A DNA stretch of 64,000 bases from Streptomyces flavofungini. Its GTDB lineage: Bacteria; Actinomycetota; Actinomycetes; Streptomycetales; Streptomycetaceae. Below the pieces are notes generated by a model. The model had not been told where the DNA came from. It saw only the letters and a list, made by a program, of their open reading frames with translations, and did no database searches. The stretch lies in the NCBI RefSeq assembly GCF_014650815.1, contig NZ_BMVR01000011.1:1-64000 (forward strand), read 5' to 3'. Positions within the stretch are counted from its first letter, which is position 1; each line of letters begins with the position of its first letter. The position numbers were made by a program, and so were the translations under genes. Positions 50,576-58,773 of the stretch are shown here, in pieces.

Positions 50576-51876
50576 CGGGGGCCCGGCTCCGTCCCGGAGG
50601 GGGCGCCCGGGGCGGCTTCGGGTGGCTGCGTCCCGGAGGGGACCTGTTTGCCGGGCGCCGCCGATGTGCCGGAGACGGCTTGCGTGCCGGGCGGCGTCGG
50701 CGTGCCGGAAGCGGCCTGTGTGCCGGACGGGGTCGACGTGCCGGAAGCGGCCTGCGCACCGGGCGCCGCCGACTCACCGGAAGCGCCCTGCGTGCCGGAC
50801 GGCCTAGGCGTACCCGCCCCGGCCCCGGACGCGCCGCCGGGCTCGTCCGGCTGGGCCTCGTCCGCCCACCGGACGGCGAGTGCCGCGGCCTTGCGCGCGG
50901 CCTCCGCCACGGCCTCCGGGCCGCCCCCGCCGGCCTGGGCCCGCGCTGCCGCGTACCCGACGAGGAACGTGGTCAGGGGCGCCGCGGGCCGGGCCACACC
51001 GTGCGCCGCGTCGCGGGCGAGGTCGAGCAGGATGCCGGTGTCGACGTCGAGCTCGATGCCCAGTTCGTCCTTGACTGCGGAAATCCATTCATCCAACACG
51101 TGCCCATGCTCCCTGATCCGCGCGCGGGCCGCTGCGATGTCGTCCCAGGTGTCGCAGTCGAACGCGGCGAGGGAGTCGGTGATCCGGACGAGGTCGAGCC
51201 GCGCGGTGAGGCGCCGCAAGGGCAGCCCGGTGAGGCCGCGCGGGCTCGCGGCGCCATCGGGCGAGGGTGCGCTGGGGGTCGCGGAGGTCGCAGGGGTCGC
51301 GGACGTCGCCGGGGTCGCGGAGGTCGCCGGGGTCGCGGAGGTCGCCGGGGCCGCGGAGGTCGCCGGAGCCGTGGGCTCCCCTTCCTGAGGTCCACCCGGT
51401 CCTCCAGCTCCCCCAAGCCCCACCAGTTCCCTGCGCAACGCCGCGCTCCGGTACACCGCGACAAGCGGCTGGTCCCGGCCCTCCGGGTCGGTGAGCAGCA
51501 CGCCGTCCGCGCTGGCGGTCGCGGTCAGGGCGGCGACGAGTCGGCGTACCGTCTCCTCCCGCAGGAACGGCAGGTCAGCGGAGAGCACGACGACCAGGTC
51601 GGCGTGGGTGCGGCGGAGCCCGGCGTCGAGTGCGGCGAGTGGGCCACCGTCCGCGGGCTCCTCGCGAGCCCAGACCACGGGCCGTCCGGTGGGCCGGGGC
51701 GCCGCGACGACCACAGTGGTCCCGGCCCCGGCGCACGCCGCGAGCACCCGGTCGAGCAGGGCCCGGCCCCCCACCCGCACACCCGGCTTGTCCGCGCCGC
51801 CGAGCCGCACGGCGCGCCCACCGGCGAGCACGACGGCGTCGAACGCGGCGATGTCCGGAGCTGTGCGCGAGGTCAT
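50572..51876 (-). CDS. MobA-like nucleotidyltransferase fused to a DUF6457 domain
   Basis: 434 aa. N-terminal MobA fold (AVVLAGGRAVRLGGADKPGVRVGG, VVLSADLPFL, DGVLLTDPEGRDQPLVAVYR, FDCDTWDDIAAAR) that guanylylates molybdopterin. A TSATPA repeat insert (about 172-200) interrupts it. From about 255 a second domain starts (LDEWISAVKDELGIELDVDTGILLDLARDAAHGVARPAAPLTTFLVGYAAAR), the pattern I recall for DUF6457, which occurs with or fused to MobA in actinobacteria. A Ser/Gly/Thr/Pro repeat tail (TPSGTQAASG) ends it. The tail's final codons overlap moeA. Confidence 0.82.
   Translation of the reverse strand: MTSRTAPDIAAFDAVVLAGGRAVRLGGADKPGVRVGGRALLDRVLAACAGAGTTVVVAAPRPTGRPVVWAREEPADGGPLAALDAGLRRTHADLVVVLSADLPFLREETVRRLVAALTATASADGVLLTDPEGRDQPLVAVYRSAALRRELVGLGGAGGPGGPQEGEPTAPATSAAPATSATPATSATPATSATPATSATPSAPSPDGAASPRGLTGLPLRRLTARLDLVRITDSLAAFDCDTWDDIAAARARIREHGHVLDEWISAVKDELGIELDVDTGILLDLARDAAHGVARPAAPLTTFLVGYAAARAQAGGGGPEAVAEAARKAAALAVRWADEAQPDEPGGASGAGAGTPRPSGTQGASGESAAPGAQAASGTSTPSGTQAASGTPTPPGTQAVSGTSAAPGKQVPSGTQPPEAAPGAPSGTEPGPR
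51275..51364 (-). repeat. 5 x 18-bp repeat inside the mobA-like gene
   Basis: Units of GGGGTCGCGGAGGTCGCC from 51275 to 51364, nearly identical, coding for TSATPA hexapeptides on the minus strand. Confidence 0.9.
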
Positions 51877-51966
51877 CCCCCGAGTATGGGCGTACCCCCG
51901 GTCAATGCCACCCCTGCCACCGCGCCCCGGCCCTCACCGTGCTTCCGGCGCGCGCCGACGCCTGCG

Positions 51967-53562
51967 TCACACCGAGCGCAGCAGCACCGCCGGCTGCTCC
52001 ACGCAGTCCGCGACGAACCGCAGGAATCCGCCCGCCGTACCGCCGTCGCACACCCGGTGGTCGAAGGTGAGCGAGAGCTGGACGACCTGGCGGACCGCCA
52101 GCTCGCCCTGGTGCACCCATGGTTTGGGCACGATCCGGCCGACGCCGAGCATCGCCGCCTCGGGGTGGTTGATGATCGGCGTGGATCCGTCGACCCCGAA
52201 CACCCCGTAGTTGTTCAACGTGAACGTGGACCCCGTGAGTTCCCCCGGCGTCAGCTTCCCGATCCGGGCCGCGTCCGACAAGCGGGCCAGCTCGGCGCTC
52301 AGGGACTCCGTGTCGCGGGCATGCGCGCCCTTTACGACGGGCACGACCAGCCCGCGGTCAGTCTGCGCGGCGAAGCCGAGGTGCACCTCGTCGAGCTGCA
52401 CGACCTCACGGGCTTCCATGTCGACCGTGGAGTTGAGCTCCGGGTAGCGGGCCAGGGCGGCGGTGGAGATGCGGGCGAGGAGCGCGAGCAGGGAGACCTT
52501 CGGGCCGCCCGCCTCGTTCATCGCCCGGCGCGCGGCCATCAGTTCCGTCGCGTCGGCGTCGACCCAGCACGTCGCGTCCGGTATCTCACGACGGCTGCGC
52601 GCCAACTTGTCGGCGACGGCACCGCGAACGCCACGCAGGGGAATCCGCATACCGCCCCCGGAGGCCGGGATCGTGCGCGCTCCGGCGTCCGTCCCACGAC
52701 CGCCGCCCACCGCGTGCGCCCGCGCGGACGCGTCCCCGGCGACACCCGTCCCAGGGCTCCCGAAGGTGGCCCTGATGCCCGGCACCGCGGCCCGTGCCGC
52801 TGCGGACGCCGACGCCGGGCCCGCGATCGGCGCGACCGCCGCCGCCGAGACCCGCATGGCGTCCTCCACGTCGGCCCGCAGGATCAGCCCGTCCGGTCCG
52901 GAGCCCATCAACTCCCGCAGGTCCACGCCGTTCTCGCGGGCGAGCTTGCGGACGAGCGGGGAGATCACGGGGACTGGTTCGTCCCCGTGAGCGGGCGCCG
53001 CGCCCGCCCCGGAGCCGACCCCGGCCTCGGCCACCACCGGAGTCACCGCTGAGCCCTCCGCGCGGGAGGCGGCGCCGAGGCCCGCGCCCGCGCCCCCAGA
53101 ACCCGCACCAGCACCAGCACCAGCACCAGCACCAGCCACCGCATCAGCAGGCCGCACCCTCCGCCTCCGCGCGGGCGCCGCCGCCGTGCCGTACCCGACG
53201 AGCACGTTCCCGGATGCCTCGTCCCCGCCCGTCGCGGACGTGCCCTCGGCGGACGGCGCGGCCGCATCCGCCCGCGTACCGGGGTCGGCCGCGCCGGCGT
53301 CCAGGTCGGCGACCGACGCCCCGACGGCGACCGTCAGCAGCGGCGCGCCCACGGGCAGTTCCGTGCCCTCCTCGCCGAAGCGGGCTGTCACCACGCCCCC
53401 GTAGGGACAGGGGACCTCGACCATCGCCTTGGCGGTCTCCACCTCCACGACCGGCTGGTCCACCTCGACGACGTCGCCGACCCGCACCAGCCAGCGGGTG
53501 ATCTCCGCCTCCGTGAGGCCTTCGCCGAGGTCGGGCAGCTTGAATTCGAGGACCTGCGCCAT
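51967..53562 (-). CDS. bkdC: Branched-chain 2-oxo acid dehydrogenase E2 (cluster 1)
   Basis: 531 aa from ATG 53562. Lipoyl Lys45 in VETAKA. A very long Ala/Gly-rich linker includes AGAGAGAGAGSG, coded by a hexamer microsatellite at 53105-53134. E1/E3-binding domain VRKLARENGVDLRELMGSGPDGLILRADV and catalytic TFDHRVCDGG with His502 follow. The first base of its ATG is the last base of the bkdB stop (TGATG), so it is coupled. About 50 residues longer than the cluster 2 paralogue, all in linkers. Confidence 0.88.
   Translation of the reverse strand: MAQVLEFKLPDLGEGLTEAEITRWLVRVGDVVEVDQPVVEVETAKAMVEVPCPYGGVVTARFGEEGTELPVGAPLLTVAVGASVADLDAGAADPGTRADAAAPSAEGTSATGGDEASGNVLVGYGTAAAPARRRRVRPADAVAGAGAGAGAGAGSGGAGAGLGAASRAEGSAVTPVVAEAGVGSGAGAAPAHGDEPVPVISPLVRKLARENGVDLRELMGSGPDGLILRADVEDAMRVSAAAVAPIAGPASASAAARAAVPGIRATFGSPGTGVAGDASARAHAVGGGRGTDAGARTIPASGGGMRIPLRGVRGAVADKLARSRREIPDATCWVDADATELMAARRAMNEAGGPKVSLLALLARISTAALARYPELNSTVDMEAREVVQLDEVHLGFAAQTDRGLVVPVVKGAHARDTESLSAELARLSDAARIGKLTPGELTGSTFTLNNYGVFGVDGSTPIINHPEAAMLGVGRIVPKPWVHQGELAVRQVVQLSLTFDHRVCDGGTAGGFLRFVADCVEQPAVLLRSV
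53105..53134 (-). repeat. (GCACCA)5 microsatellite in bkdC
   Basis: Five perfect hexamers coding for alternating Gly-Ala in the flexible linker of E2. Confidence 0.9.
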
Positions 53563-54566
53563 CAGCTCTCCGCCTCCCACTGCAGCCGTGCCACCGCGTC
53601 CAGGATCCGGTCGACACCCGGCAGATGGTGCCGTTCCAGCATCGGCGGCGGATAGGGGATGTCGAACCCGGCGACCCGCAGCACCGGCGCCTCCAGGTGG
53701 TGGAAGCACCGCTCCGTGACGCGCGCGGCGATCTCCCCGCCGGGGCCGCCGAAGCCGCCCGACTCGTGCACGACGACCGCGCGCCCCGTGCGCCGCACGG
53801 ACGCGGTCACCGTCTCGTCGTCGAAAGGCACCAGCGAACGCAGGTCGACGACTTCGAGGTCCCAGCCCTCGGCCCGCGCCGCCTCGGCTGCCTCCAGGCA
53901 GACGGGCACGGACGGGCCGTACGTGAGAAGCGTGGCACTGCGGCCCGCGCGCCGCACCACGGCCTTCCCGATGGGGTCAACGCCTGCGGGCGCGTCCGGG
54001 TTCCAGTCCGCCTTGGACCAGTACAGCCGCTTCGGCTCCAGGAAGACGACCGGGTCGTCGGAGGCGATGGACGCGCGCAGCAGGCCGTACGCGTCGGCGA
54101 CGGTGGCAGGCGTGACGACGTGCAGCCCGGGCGTCGCCATGTAGTACGCCTCGGAGGAGTCGCTGTGGTGCTCGACGCCGCCGATCCCGCCGCCGTACGG
54201 CACCCGGATGGTGATCGGGAGCGGCATGCCGCCCCGAGTGCGGTTGCGCATCCGCGCCACGTGCGAGATCAGCTGCTCGAAGGCGGGGTACGCGAACGCG
54301 TCGAACTGCATCTCGACGACGGGCCGCAGCCCGTACATCGCCATGCCGACCGCCGTTCCGAGGATGCCCGCCTCCGCGAGCGGGGTGTCCGTGCAGCGGT
54401 CGTCGCCGAACTCCTTCGCGAGTCCGTCGGTGACCCGGAAGACCCCGCCGAGCGTGCCCACGTCCTCGCCGAGGACGTGCACGGACGGGTCGTCGGCCAT
54501 CGCGTCGCGCAGCGCGCGCCCGAGGGCCTGCCCCATGGTGGCCGGTTTCACGGCGACAGTGGTCAT
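53562..54566 (-). CDS. bkdB: Branched-chain 2-oxo acid dehydrogenase E1 beta (cluster 1)
   Basis: 334 aa from ATG 54566, which overlaps the bkdA stop as ATGA. Same signature as the cluster 2 subunit: VHVLGEDVGTLGGVFRVTDGLAKEFG, DTPLAEAGILGTAVGMAMYGLRPVVEMQFDAFAYPAFEQL, RVPYGGGIGGVEHHSDSSE, then DLRSLVPFDDETVTASVRRTGRAVVVHESGG. Complex partner of bkdA. Confidence 0.9.
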   Translation of the reverse strand: MTTVAVKPATMGQALGRALRDAMADDPSVHVLGEDVGTLGGVFRVTDGLAKEFGDDRCTDTPLAEAGILGTAVGMAMYGLRPVVEMQFDAFAYPAFEQLISHVARMRNRTRGGMPLPITIRVPYGGGIGGVEHHSDSSEAYYMATPGLHVVTPATVADAYGLLRASIASDDPVVFLEPKRLYWSKADWNPDAPAGVDPIGKAVVRRAGRSATLLTYGPSVPVCLEAAEAARAEGWDLEVVDLRSLVPFDDETVTASVRRTGRAVVVHESGGFGGPGGEIAARVTERCFHHLEAPVLRVAGFDIPYPPPMLERHHLPGVDRILDAVARLQWEAES

Positions 54567-55705
54567 GCTCCCGCTCCGTCCGCCTCGTTCTCGGCCGCCA
54601 GCTCGGCCCGCAACTGAGCTGCCTGCTCCCGCAGCTGGGTGGTCTGCTCGGCGTACACGTGCGTGAACAGGTCCATGGGGTCGAGGGCCGGCTCCTGGTT
54701 CATCCGGGACCTGAGGTCCGCGGCCATCGCCTCCGCGTCGTCGCGGACGGTGCGCCTGCGGTCCTCGTCGAGCAGGCCGCGCTCGGTGAGTTCGCGCTCC
54801 ACGAGGAGGATCGGGTCGTGGTCCTGCCAGGCCTCGACCTCCGCGTCGTGGCGGTAGCGCGTGGCGTCGTCGGCGTTGGTGTGCGCCTCCATGCGGTACG
54901 TGACGGCCTCGATGAGCGTGGGGCCGCCGCCCTCGCGGGCGCGGTGCACGGCTTCGGAGAGGACCTCGTGCACCGCGACCGCGTCGTTGCCGTCGACCAG
55001 GCGGCCGGGCATGCCGTACCCGACGGCCTTGTGGGCCAGGGAGGGCGCGGCCGTCTGCTTGGCGAGCGGCACGGAGATCGCGAAGCCGTTGTTCTGCACG
55101 AGGAAGACCACGGGGGCCTGCCAGACCGCGGCGAAGTTCAGCGCCTCGTGGAAGTCGCCCTCGCTGGTGCCGCCGTCGCCGACCATGGCGAGCGCGACCA
55201 CGTCGTCGCCCTTCAGGCGCGCGGCGTGGGCGAGGCCGACGGCGTGCGGGAGCTGGGTGGCGAGCGGGGTGCACAGGGGGGCTATGCGGTGCTCCCGCGG
55301 GTCGTAGCCGGTGTGCCAGTCGCCGCGCAGCAGCGTGAGCGCCGCGACGGGGTCGAGGCCGCGGGCGACCGCCGCGAGGGTGTCCCGATAGCTGGGAAAC
55401 AGCCAATCCTGCTCGCGCAGGGCGAGGGCGGCGGCGATCTCGCACGCCTCCTGGCCGGTGCTCGACGGATACACGGCGAGCCTGCCCTGCTTGGTCAGGG
55501 CCGTCGCCTGCGTGTTGTACCGCCGGCCGCGCACCAGCTCGCCGTGGAGGCACAGGAGCAGCTCCTGGTCCGCCTTGCGCGCGGCGTCGGTGCCGAGCAC
55601 CCGGTACGGCTCCGCGTCCGGAAGGAGCGGCGCGGGGTCGGTCCTGAGCTGCCATGCGGGGGGCGGGGCGGGCCGGTAGGCACCCCGCTGCTCCATGACC
55701 GTCAT
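54563..55705 (-). CDS. bkdA: Branched-chain 2-oxo acid dehydrogenase E1 alpha (cluster 1)
   Basis: 380 aa from ATG 55705 with AGGAGGTG in place. Thiamine diphosphate motif MVGDGGTSEGDFHEALNFAAVWQAPVVF then QNN. TYRMEAHTNADDATRYR is the loop phosphorylated in eukaryotic homologues. It lacks the Ala/Lys-rich N-terminus of bkdF. First gene of the coupled bkdA-B-C operon, divergent from the Lrp-type gene, which probably regulates it in response to branched-chain amino acids. Confidence 0.9.
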   Translation of the reverse strand: MTVMEQRGAYRPAPPPAWQLRTDPAPLLPDAEPYRVLGTDAARKADQELLLCLHGELVRGRRYNTQATALTKQGRLAVYPSSTGQEACEIAAALALREQDWLFPSYRDTLAAVARGLDPVAALTLLRGDWHTGYDPREHRIAPLCTPLATQLPHAVGLAHAARLKGDDVVALAMVGDGGTSEGDFHEALNFAAVWQAPVVFLVQNNGFAISVPLAKQTAAPSLAHKAVGYGMPGRLVDGNDAVAVHEVLSEAVHRAREGGGPTLIEAVTYRMEAHTNADDATRYRHDAEVEAWQDHDPILLVERELTERGLLDEDRRRTVRDDAEAMAADLRSRMNQEPALDPMDLFTHVYAEQTTQLREQAAQLRAELAAENEADGAGA

Positions 55706-55781
55706 GACGGCACCTCCTGGTGGGAAGCGATCTCCTCGTGGGAGCGGCAACAGAGGCGCGACGATGTGATGCGCCTCACCT

Positions 55782-55795
55782 ACCGATTGTTCGGT
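55782..55795. promoter_or_regulatory. PaaR-like dyad in the bkdA-bkdR spacer
   Basis: ACCGATTGTTCGGT is a dyad with five perfect outer pairs. It fits ACCG-NN-CG-NN-CGGT with one change (TG for CG), the same 14-mer pattern as the two paa sites downstream. Confidence 0.45.
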
Positions 55796-55823
55796 CGTCG
55801 GCACATTTTGGCTACAGGCACCT

Positions 55824-55857
55824 CCAGGCTGTGGACAAACGGTTCTCCACAGCCTGG
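55824..55857. promoter_or_regulatory. 12-bp-arm inverted repeat, candidate BkdR operator
   Basis: CCAGGCTGTGGA (55824-55835) and its exact complement TCCACAGCCTGG (55846-55857), 10 bp apart. It contains DnaA-box-like TTGTCCACA on the minus strand (55830-55838) and TTCTCCACA on the plus strand (55843-55851). It lies between the bkdA and bkdR starts. Confidence 0.7.
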
Positions 55858-55858
55858 G

Positions 55859-55877
55859 ATGGACGCAGTACGTCCAT
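55859..55877. promoter_or_regulatory. 19-bp perfect dyad just upstream of bkdR
   Basis: ATGGACG-CAGTA-CGTCCAT, directly after the preceding inverted repeat and 20 bp before ATG 55897. It suits an autoregulatory site. Confidence 0.6.
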
Positions 55878-55896
55878 GGTAGGGAGGCGGGGAGAC

Positions 55897-56397
55897 ATGG
55901 CACCTGAACGAATGGCCGACAGGAACGAGGCGGGGCGTCCGGAACCCCAGCCCCGCCCGCTGGACGCCATCGACCGCGACATCCTGCAGATCCTGCACAC
56001 GGACGGTCGCGCGTCGATACGTTCCGTGGCCGAGCGGGTGCACGTCTCGCGGGCCAACGCCTACGCGCGCATCAACCGCCTCATCGAGGACGGCGTGATC
56101 CGTGGCTTCGGCGCCCGCATCAATCACGAGCGGGCCGGCCAGGGCGCCTCGGCGTACATCACCCTGAAGATCGTCCAGAACACCTGGCGGACGGTGCGCG
56201 AGCAGCTGCGGACCCTGCCGGGTGCGTCGCACATCGCGCTGGTCAGCGGGGACTTCGACGTACTGCTCCTGGTGCACACGCCGGACAACCGCGCACTGCG
56301 CGAGCTGGTGCTGACCCGGCTCCAGGCCATGCCGGAGGTGCTCAGCACGCGCACGCTGCTGGTCTTCGAAGAGGACGACCTGGAGGCGGAGGGCTGA
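55897..56397 (+). CDS. bkdR: Lrp/AsnC family regulator
   Basis: 166 aa from ATG 55897, preceded by GGCGGGGAG. ATG 55876 and ATG 55912 are in-frame alternatives. N-terminal HTH (LDAIDRDILQILHTDGRASIRSVAERVHVSRANAYARINRLIEDGVIRGF). The C-terminal RAM domain (ASAYITLKIVQNTWRTVREQL, ALVSGDFDVLLLVHTPDNRAL) binds amino acids and assembles octamers. Divergence from bkdABC is the layout described for Streptomyces bkdR. Two dyads in the spacer are likely operators. Confidence 0.85.
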   Translation: MAPERMADRNEAGRPEPQPRPLDAIDRDILQILHTDGRASIRSVAERVHVSRANAYARINRLIEDGVIRGFGARINHERAGQGASAYITLKIVQNTWRTVREQLRTLPGASHIALVSGDFDVLLLVHTPDNRALRELVLTRLQAMPEVLSTRTLLVFEEDDLEAEG

Positions 56398-56455
56398 CGC
56401 CCCGGTGCCCGCGCGGGCGAGCCCCGGGCGCCCTCAGCCGTCGGTCGGCTACCGG

Positions 56456-57049
56456 TCAGCCCTCGGTGCGCAGCCCGGCGAACGCCATCTGCACCACGGC
56501 ATCGGCGACTTCCTCGCCGCTCGCGGCGTTGTGGGCGTCCGGCCGGTACCACTCCACGATGGAGTTGATCATTCCGAAGAGCAGCCGGGTGGCGAGCCGC
56601 AGCTCGACGTCCGAGCGCAGGTCGCCGTCCGCGACGGCCTCCTTGAGCAGCCCGGCGACCTCGTGGTCGAACTCCCTGCGCCGCTCCAGGGCCCACCGCT
56701 CGGTGTCCGTGTTGCCGCGCACGCGCAGCAGCAGCGTCACATAGGGCAGCTCGGCGACCAGCACCTCGACGGTGCGGCGCGTGACGTGCTCCAGGCGTCG
56801 CACCGCGCTGCCCTCGCGCGCGTGCTCCTCGGCGAGGATCCCGAAGAGCCCGTCGAGCGCCCGGCTCACCGCACGGCGCAGCAGTTCCTCCTTGCCCGCC
56901 ACGTGGTGGTAGATCGACGACTTGGAGATCCCGGCCGCCTTGGAGAGGTGCTCCATGGACGTGCCGTCGTAGCCGCGCTCGTTGAAGACCCGCACGGCGA
57001 CCTCCAGGAGGGTCTCCGGGGTGTACGTGTCGCGCCGGGCCACGGTCAT
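56456..57049 (-). CDS. paaR: TetR family regulator, probably the phenylacetate repressor
   Basis: 197 aa from ATG 57049, overlapping the paaH stop as ATGA. HTH at about 10-57 (TPETLLEVAVRVFNERGYDGTSMEHLSKAAGISKSSIYHHVAGKEEL). C-terminal ligand domain of the type common in acyl-CoA-sensing regulators (LPYVTLLLRVRGN, FGMINSIVEWYRPD). Its operon faces paaN across a dyad repeated before paaA. In actinobacteria PaaR is a TetR repressor released by phenylacetyl-CoA. The gene name is an inference from context. Confidence 0.8.
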   Translation of the reverse strand: MTVARRDTYTPETLLEVAVRVFNERGYDGTSMEHLSKAAGISKSSIYHHVAGKEELLRRAVSRALDGLFGILAEEHAREGSAVRRLEHVTRRTVEVLVAELPYVTLLLRVRGNTDTERWALERRREFDHEVAGLLKEAVADGDLRSDVELRLATRLLFGMINSIVEWYRPDAHNAASGEEVADAVVQMAFAGLRTEG

Positions 57050-58557
57050 GAGTGCTCCTCCCGCGCGGCCGCCTGGCGCAGCGCCTGTGAGGGGGCATAG
57101 CGCCCCGTGGGGTACTCGGCGTGCAGGTTGTCGAGGAATTCCGCCACCCAGTACGCGCCGAGTGCGGCTCCCCAGGAGAGCGGTCCGCGCGGGTAGTTCA
57201 CGCCGAGGCGCATGGCGGTGTCGATGTCCTCGGCGTCGGCCACGCCGCGCGCCACGGCGTCGTGTGCGAAGTCCACGAGGAGGGCGACCGTACGGGCCAC
57301 GATCAGCCCGGGGGCGCGTACGACGCTGACCTCCTTGCCGAGGGCCTGGAACAGGCCCACCGCCTCGGCGAGGGCCTGTTCGCTCACGCGGGCGGCCGGG
57401 CAGAGGGCGATCCGCGTGGCCTTGGCGTAGTCGAGCGCCAGGTCGAACTGGATGGTGGGCTCCGCGGCGGCGTCGGCGGAGGTGCCGTCGGCGAGGCGGA
57501 GGCGGGTGCCGTCGGGCAGTTCGATCGAGCCGGGGAAGTCCGGGTGCCCGGAGTGCCCGGCCTCGACGCGGACTCCGGCGGCCTCGATGAGCGGGACCAG
57601 CGCGGCAGCCTGGAACAGCTCGCCGTGCAGGGCGACGGACTCGGGCGGGCTCGCGGGCGCCGCCGTGTGCGGCTCGGCCTTCTCGGCGCCGTCCCCGTAC
57701 GCGTACCAGCCCTGCCCGGACTTGCGTCCCAGACGGCGGGACTCGACGAGGCGGCGCTGGGCGAGGGACGGGGTGAACTTGGGGTCCTGGAAGAACGACT
57801 CCCACACCGAGCGGGTGACGGCTTCGTTGACGTCCTGGCCGATGAGGTCGGTGAGTTCGAAGGGGCCCATCTTGAAGCCGCCGCACTCGCGCAGCACCGC
57901 GTCGGTCGTCGCGGGGTCGGCGGCCCGCTCCTCGTGGAGGCGCAGCGCCTCGGCGTAGAAGGGCCTGGCGATGCGGTTGACGATGAACCCGGGGGTGTCG
58001 GCGCAGCGCACCGGCGTCTTGCCCCAGGCCTTCGCCGTCTCGTACGCGCGCGTGGCCGCCGCTTCGTCCGTGGCGTGGCCGCTGACGACCTCGACCAGGG
58101 GCAGCAGCGGCGCGGGGTTGAAGAAGTGCAGCCCGACGAACCGTTCGGGGTGCTTCAGGGCGCCCGCGACGGCGGTGACGGACAGGGACGAGGTGTTCGT
58201 GGCCAGCAGACAGCTCTCGGCGACGACCTCCTCCAGGTCCTGGAACAGCCGCTGCTTGACGTCCAGTTGCTCCAGGACGGCCTCGACGACGAGGTCGCAG
58301 CCCGCGAGGTCGGCGAGGTCCTCGACGGCGCTCAGGCGCCCGGTCGCGGCGTCGCGGGCGGTGGCTTCGATGCGGCCCTTCTCCACGAGGCGGTCCAGGC
58401 GGGCGGTGATCGCGGCGGCCGCCGTCTTCGCGAAGCCGGGCGCGGCGTCGTACAGCCGCACGGGATGGCCCGCCACCAGCGCGACCTGGGCGATGCCCTG
58501 GCCCATGGTGCCGGTGCCGACCACGGCGACCGGGCCACTGAGATCGAGTGCTGTCAT
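57046..58557 (-). CDS. paaH: 3-hydroxyacyl-CoA dehydrogenase of phenylacetate catabolism
   Basis: 503 aa. N-terminal NAD fold GPVAVVGTGTMGQGIAQVALVAGH. The LATNTSSLSVTAVAGAL and GLHFFNPAPLLPLVEVV segments follow, with catalytic His in HFFNPA and Glu in VEVV. Two copies of the C-terminal helical domain (one beginning TPGFIVNRIARPFYAEAL, one at APGLIVARTVALLVDFAHDAV) give the long PaaH form. It oxidises 3-hydroxyadipyl-CoA. First gene of a two-gene operon with paaR, divergent from paaN. Confidence 0.9.
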   Translation of the reverse strand: MTALDLSGPVAVVGTGTMGQGIAQVALVAGHPVRLYDAAPGFAKTAAAAITARLDRLVEKGRIEATARDAATGRLSAVEDLADLAGCDLVVEAVLEQLDVKQRLFQDLEEVVAESCLLATNTSSLSVTAVAGALKHPERFVGLHFFNPAPLLPLVEVVSGHATDEAAATRAYETAKAWGKTPVRCADTPGFIVNRIARPFYAEALRLHEERAADPATTDAVLRECGGFKMGPFELTDLIGQDVNEAVTRSVWESFFQDPKFTPSLAQRRLVESRRLGRKSGQGWYAYGDGAEKAEPHTAAPASPPESVALHGELFQAAALVPLIEAAGVRVEAGHSGHPDFPGSIELPDGTRLRLADGTSADAAAEPTIQFDLALDYAKATRIALCPAARVSEQALAEAVGLFQALGKEVSVVRAPGLIVARTVALLVDFAHDAVARGVADAEDIDTAMRLGVNYPRGPLSWGAALGAYWVAEFLDNLHAEYPTGRYAPSQALRQAAAREEHS

Positions 58558-58633
58558 GCTCGCGATCCTCCCGCACGGGGGTACTGGCCGGGAAACAGGG
58601 GTGTCGGCCAGGGCTTCGGGGCGGCCGGGGGGA

Positions 58634-58645
58634 GGTTTTCCACAG
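58634..58645. promoter_or_regulatory. GGTTNTCCACAG element, paaN-paaH spacer
   Basis: GGTTTTCCACAG inside GGAGGTTTTCCACAGG (58631-58646). The same 16-mer, with one change, precedes paaA (63734-63749), and GGTTCTCCACAG lies in the bkdA-bkdR dyad (55841-55852). Confidence 0.5.
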
Positions 58646-58664
58646 GTTCGGCAGACCCTCTTGT

Positions 58665-58682
58665 ACCGACCGATCGTTCGGT
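58665..58682. promoter_or_regulatory. PaaR operator between the paaN -35 and -10
   Basis: ACCGACCGATCGTTCGGT, near-perfect dyad, containing ACCGATCGTTCGGT (58669-58682), which fits the PaaR core ACCG-NN-CG-NN-CGGT I recall from Corynebacterium. TTGTAC at 58661-58666 and TACTCT at 58683-58688, 16 bp apart, would be the promoter, so bound repressor would block polymerase. Confidence 0.75.
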
Positions 58683-58773
58683 TACTCTAGCTCTGTCCAG
58701 CTGTTCCTGCCCACTGCCCCTGCCCAGCTCGCCAGCTCGAAGGAGAGCTGACTCGACGAGGAGTTGGTCCCTC

